A stretch of DNA of 32,029 bases from JBOFSQ01 sp051651625. GTDB lineage: Bacteria; Planctomycetota; Planctomycetia; Pirellulales; Thermoguttaceae. Both the position numbers and the translations under genes were made by a program. The stretch lies in assembly GCA_051651625.1 (NCBI GenBank), contig JBOFSQ010000089.1:1-32029 (forward strand), written 5' to 3'. Below are positions 31,924-32,029 of the stretch, piece after piece; the stretch's first letter is position 1, and the number at the start of each line of letters is the position of its first letter. The notes under the pieces were generated by a model. That model ran no database searches, was not told the origin of the DNA, and worked only from the letters and a program-made list of their open reading frames with translations.

Positions 31924-32029
31924 TAAACTTGTTCGGAAACCTCAAGTTGGGGCGATTTGGTAGTTCGCGGTTCGGCATAGCCGAACCCTCCAGTTGTCAT
32001 ACGCCGCAGGCGTGGAGGGTTCGGCTATG
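31924..32029 (-). mobile_element. Family A element, copy 8 (cut by the window end)
   Basis: Terminal repeat TAAACTTGTTCGGAAAC, right-type arm (GGCGATTTGGTAGTTCGCG), both inner palindromes and the loop with CGCCGCAGGCG are present. The window ends inside the second palindrome. It is almost the exact inverse of copy 1. Confidence 0.85.

Noticed and set aside
31870..31990. Family A outward start reading into the FmdB gene, as in larE
   Set aside because: The outward frame of copy 8 is one base out of frame with the FmdB ATG, so it does not extend that protein.
1..32029. Palindromic repeats as a CRISPR array
   Set aside because: Copies are kilobases apart with no regular spacers and no cas genes; only family C at 27092-27180 is tandem, and it has no unique spacers.

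Overview
The window looks like a chromosomal segment of a Planctomycetota bacterium. The strongest markers are a DUF1559 prepilin-like protein with an N-terminal GFTLVELLVVIAIIG motif and a C-terminal H-x9-DG motif, followed by a small carboxypeptidase-regulatory-like lipoprotein. A GH99-like secreted glycosidase and a Tat-exported aldo/keto reductase also fit. A gut-associated Pirellulales/Thermoguttaceae-type lineage is a weaker inference. Both window ends lie inside the same dispersed palindromic repeat, so this is probably a whole contig broken at repeats.

Layout: 1-4171 (+) holds an NtrC-type sigma-54 activator, a PfkB-family sugar kinase and a secreted GH99-like protein. 4412-6214 (+) is a MetX-MetW fusion for methionine synthesis. 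6359-8083 (-) is a SulP anion transporter. 8730-12259 (-) is a surface/secretion group: DUF1559 protein, lipoprotein and secreted PHP-domain protein. 12474-19134 (-) is housekeeping: rpoB, biotin ligase, dNTP triphosphohydrolase and pyrF, each separated by repeats. rpoB stands without rpoC or the L7/L12 gene. 19719-25003 (+) is a type IV pilus/secretion ATPase group. It has a PilT-like ATPase, a coiled-coil PD-(D/E)XK protein, a membrane-anchored PilB/GspE-like protein with a broken Walker A, a DUF2281/PIN toxin-antitoxin pair and a CvpA-like membrane protein. 25140-28994 (+) carries an aldo/keto reductase, larE and argS. 29170-31920 (-) carries a fused E1 alpha/beta dehydrogenase and an FmdB zinc ribbon.

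The most striking property is the density of short palindromic elements between genes. Family A (about 145 bp, 17-bp terminal inverted repeats, two inverted GGTTCGGC/GCCGAACC palindromes) occurs eight times. Family B (122-153 bp, ATAGAAGCC ends) and family E (about 125 bp, CCCGCGTACTCGGCGGG ends) occur twice each. A roughly 27-bp family C unit occurs eight times and a roughly 15-bp family D motif four times. These elements form gene ends. They give PfkB, the dGTPase-like protein, PyrF and LarE their C-terminal tails, give SulP its stop codon, and contain every plausible LarE start codon. Each complete family A copy has a Shine-Dalgarno-ATG arrangement pointing outward on both strands.

A second notable locus is the DUF1559 gene. 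A good promoter and Shine-Dalgarno sequence lead into a start codon in the wrong frame, and a run of 13 G lies between every possible start and the prepilin motif. This suggests either slipped-strand phase variation or a homopolymer sequencing error. No transposase, tRNA, rRNA or CRISPR array was seen.
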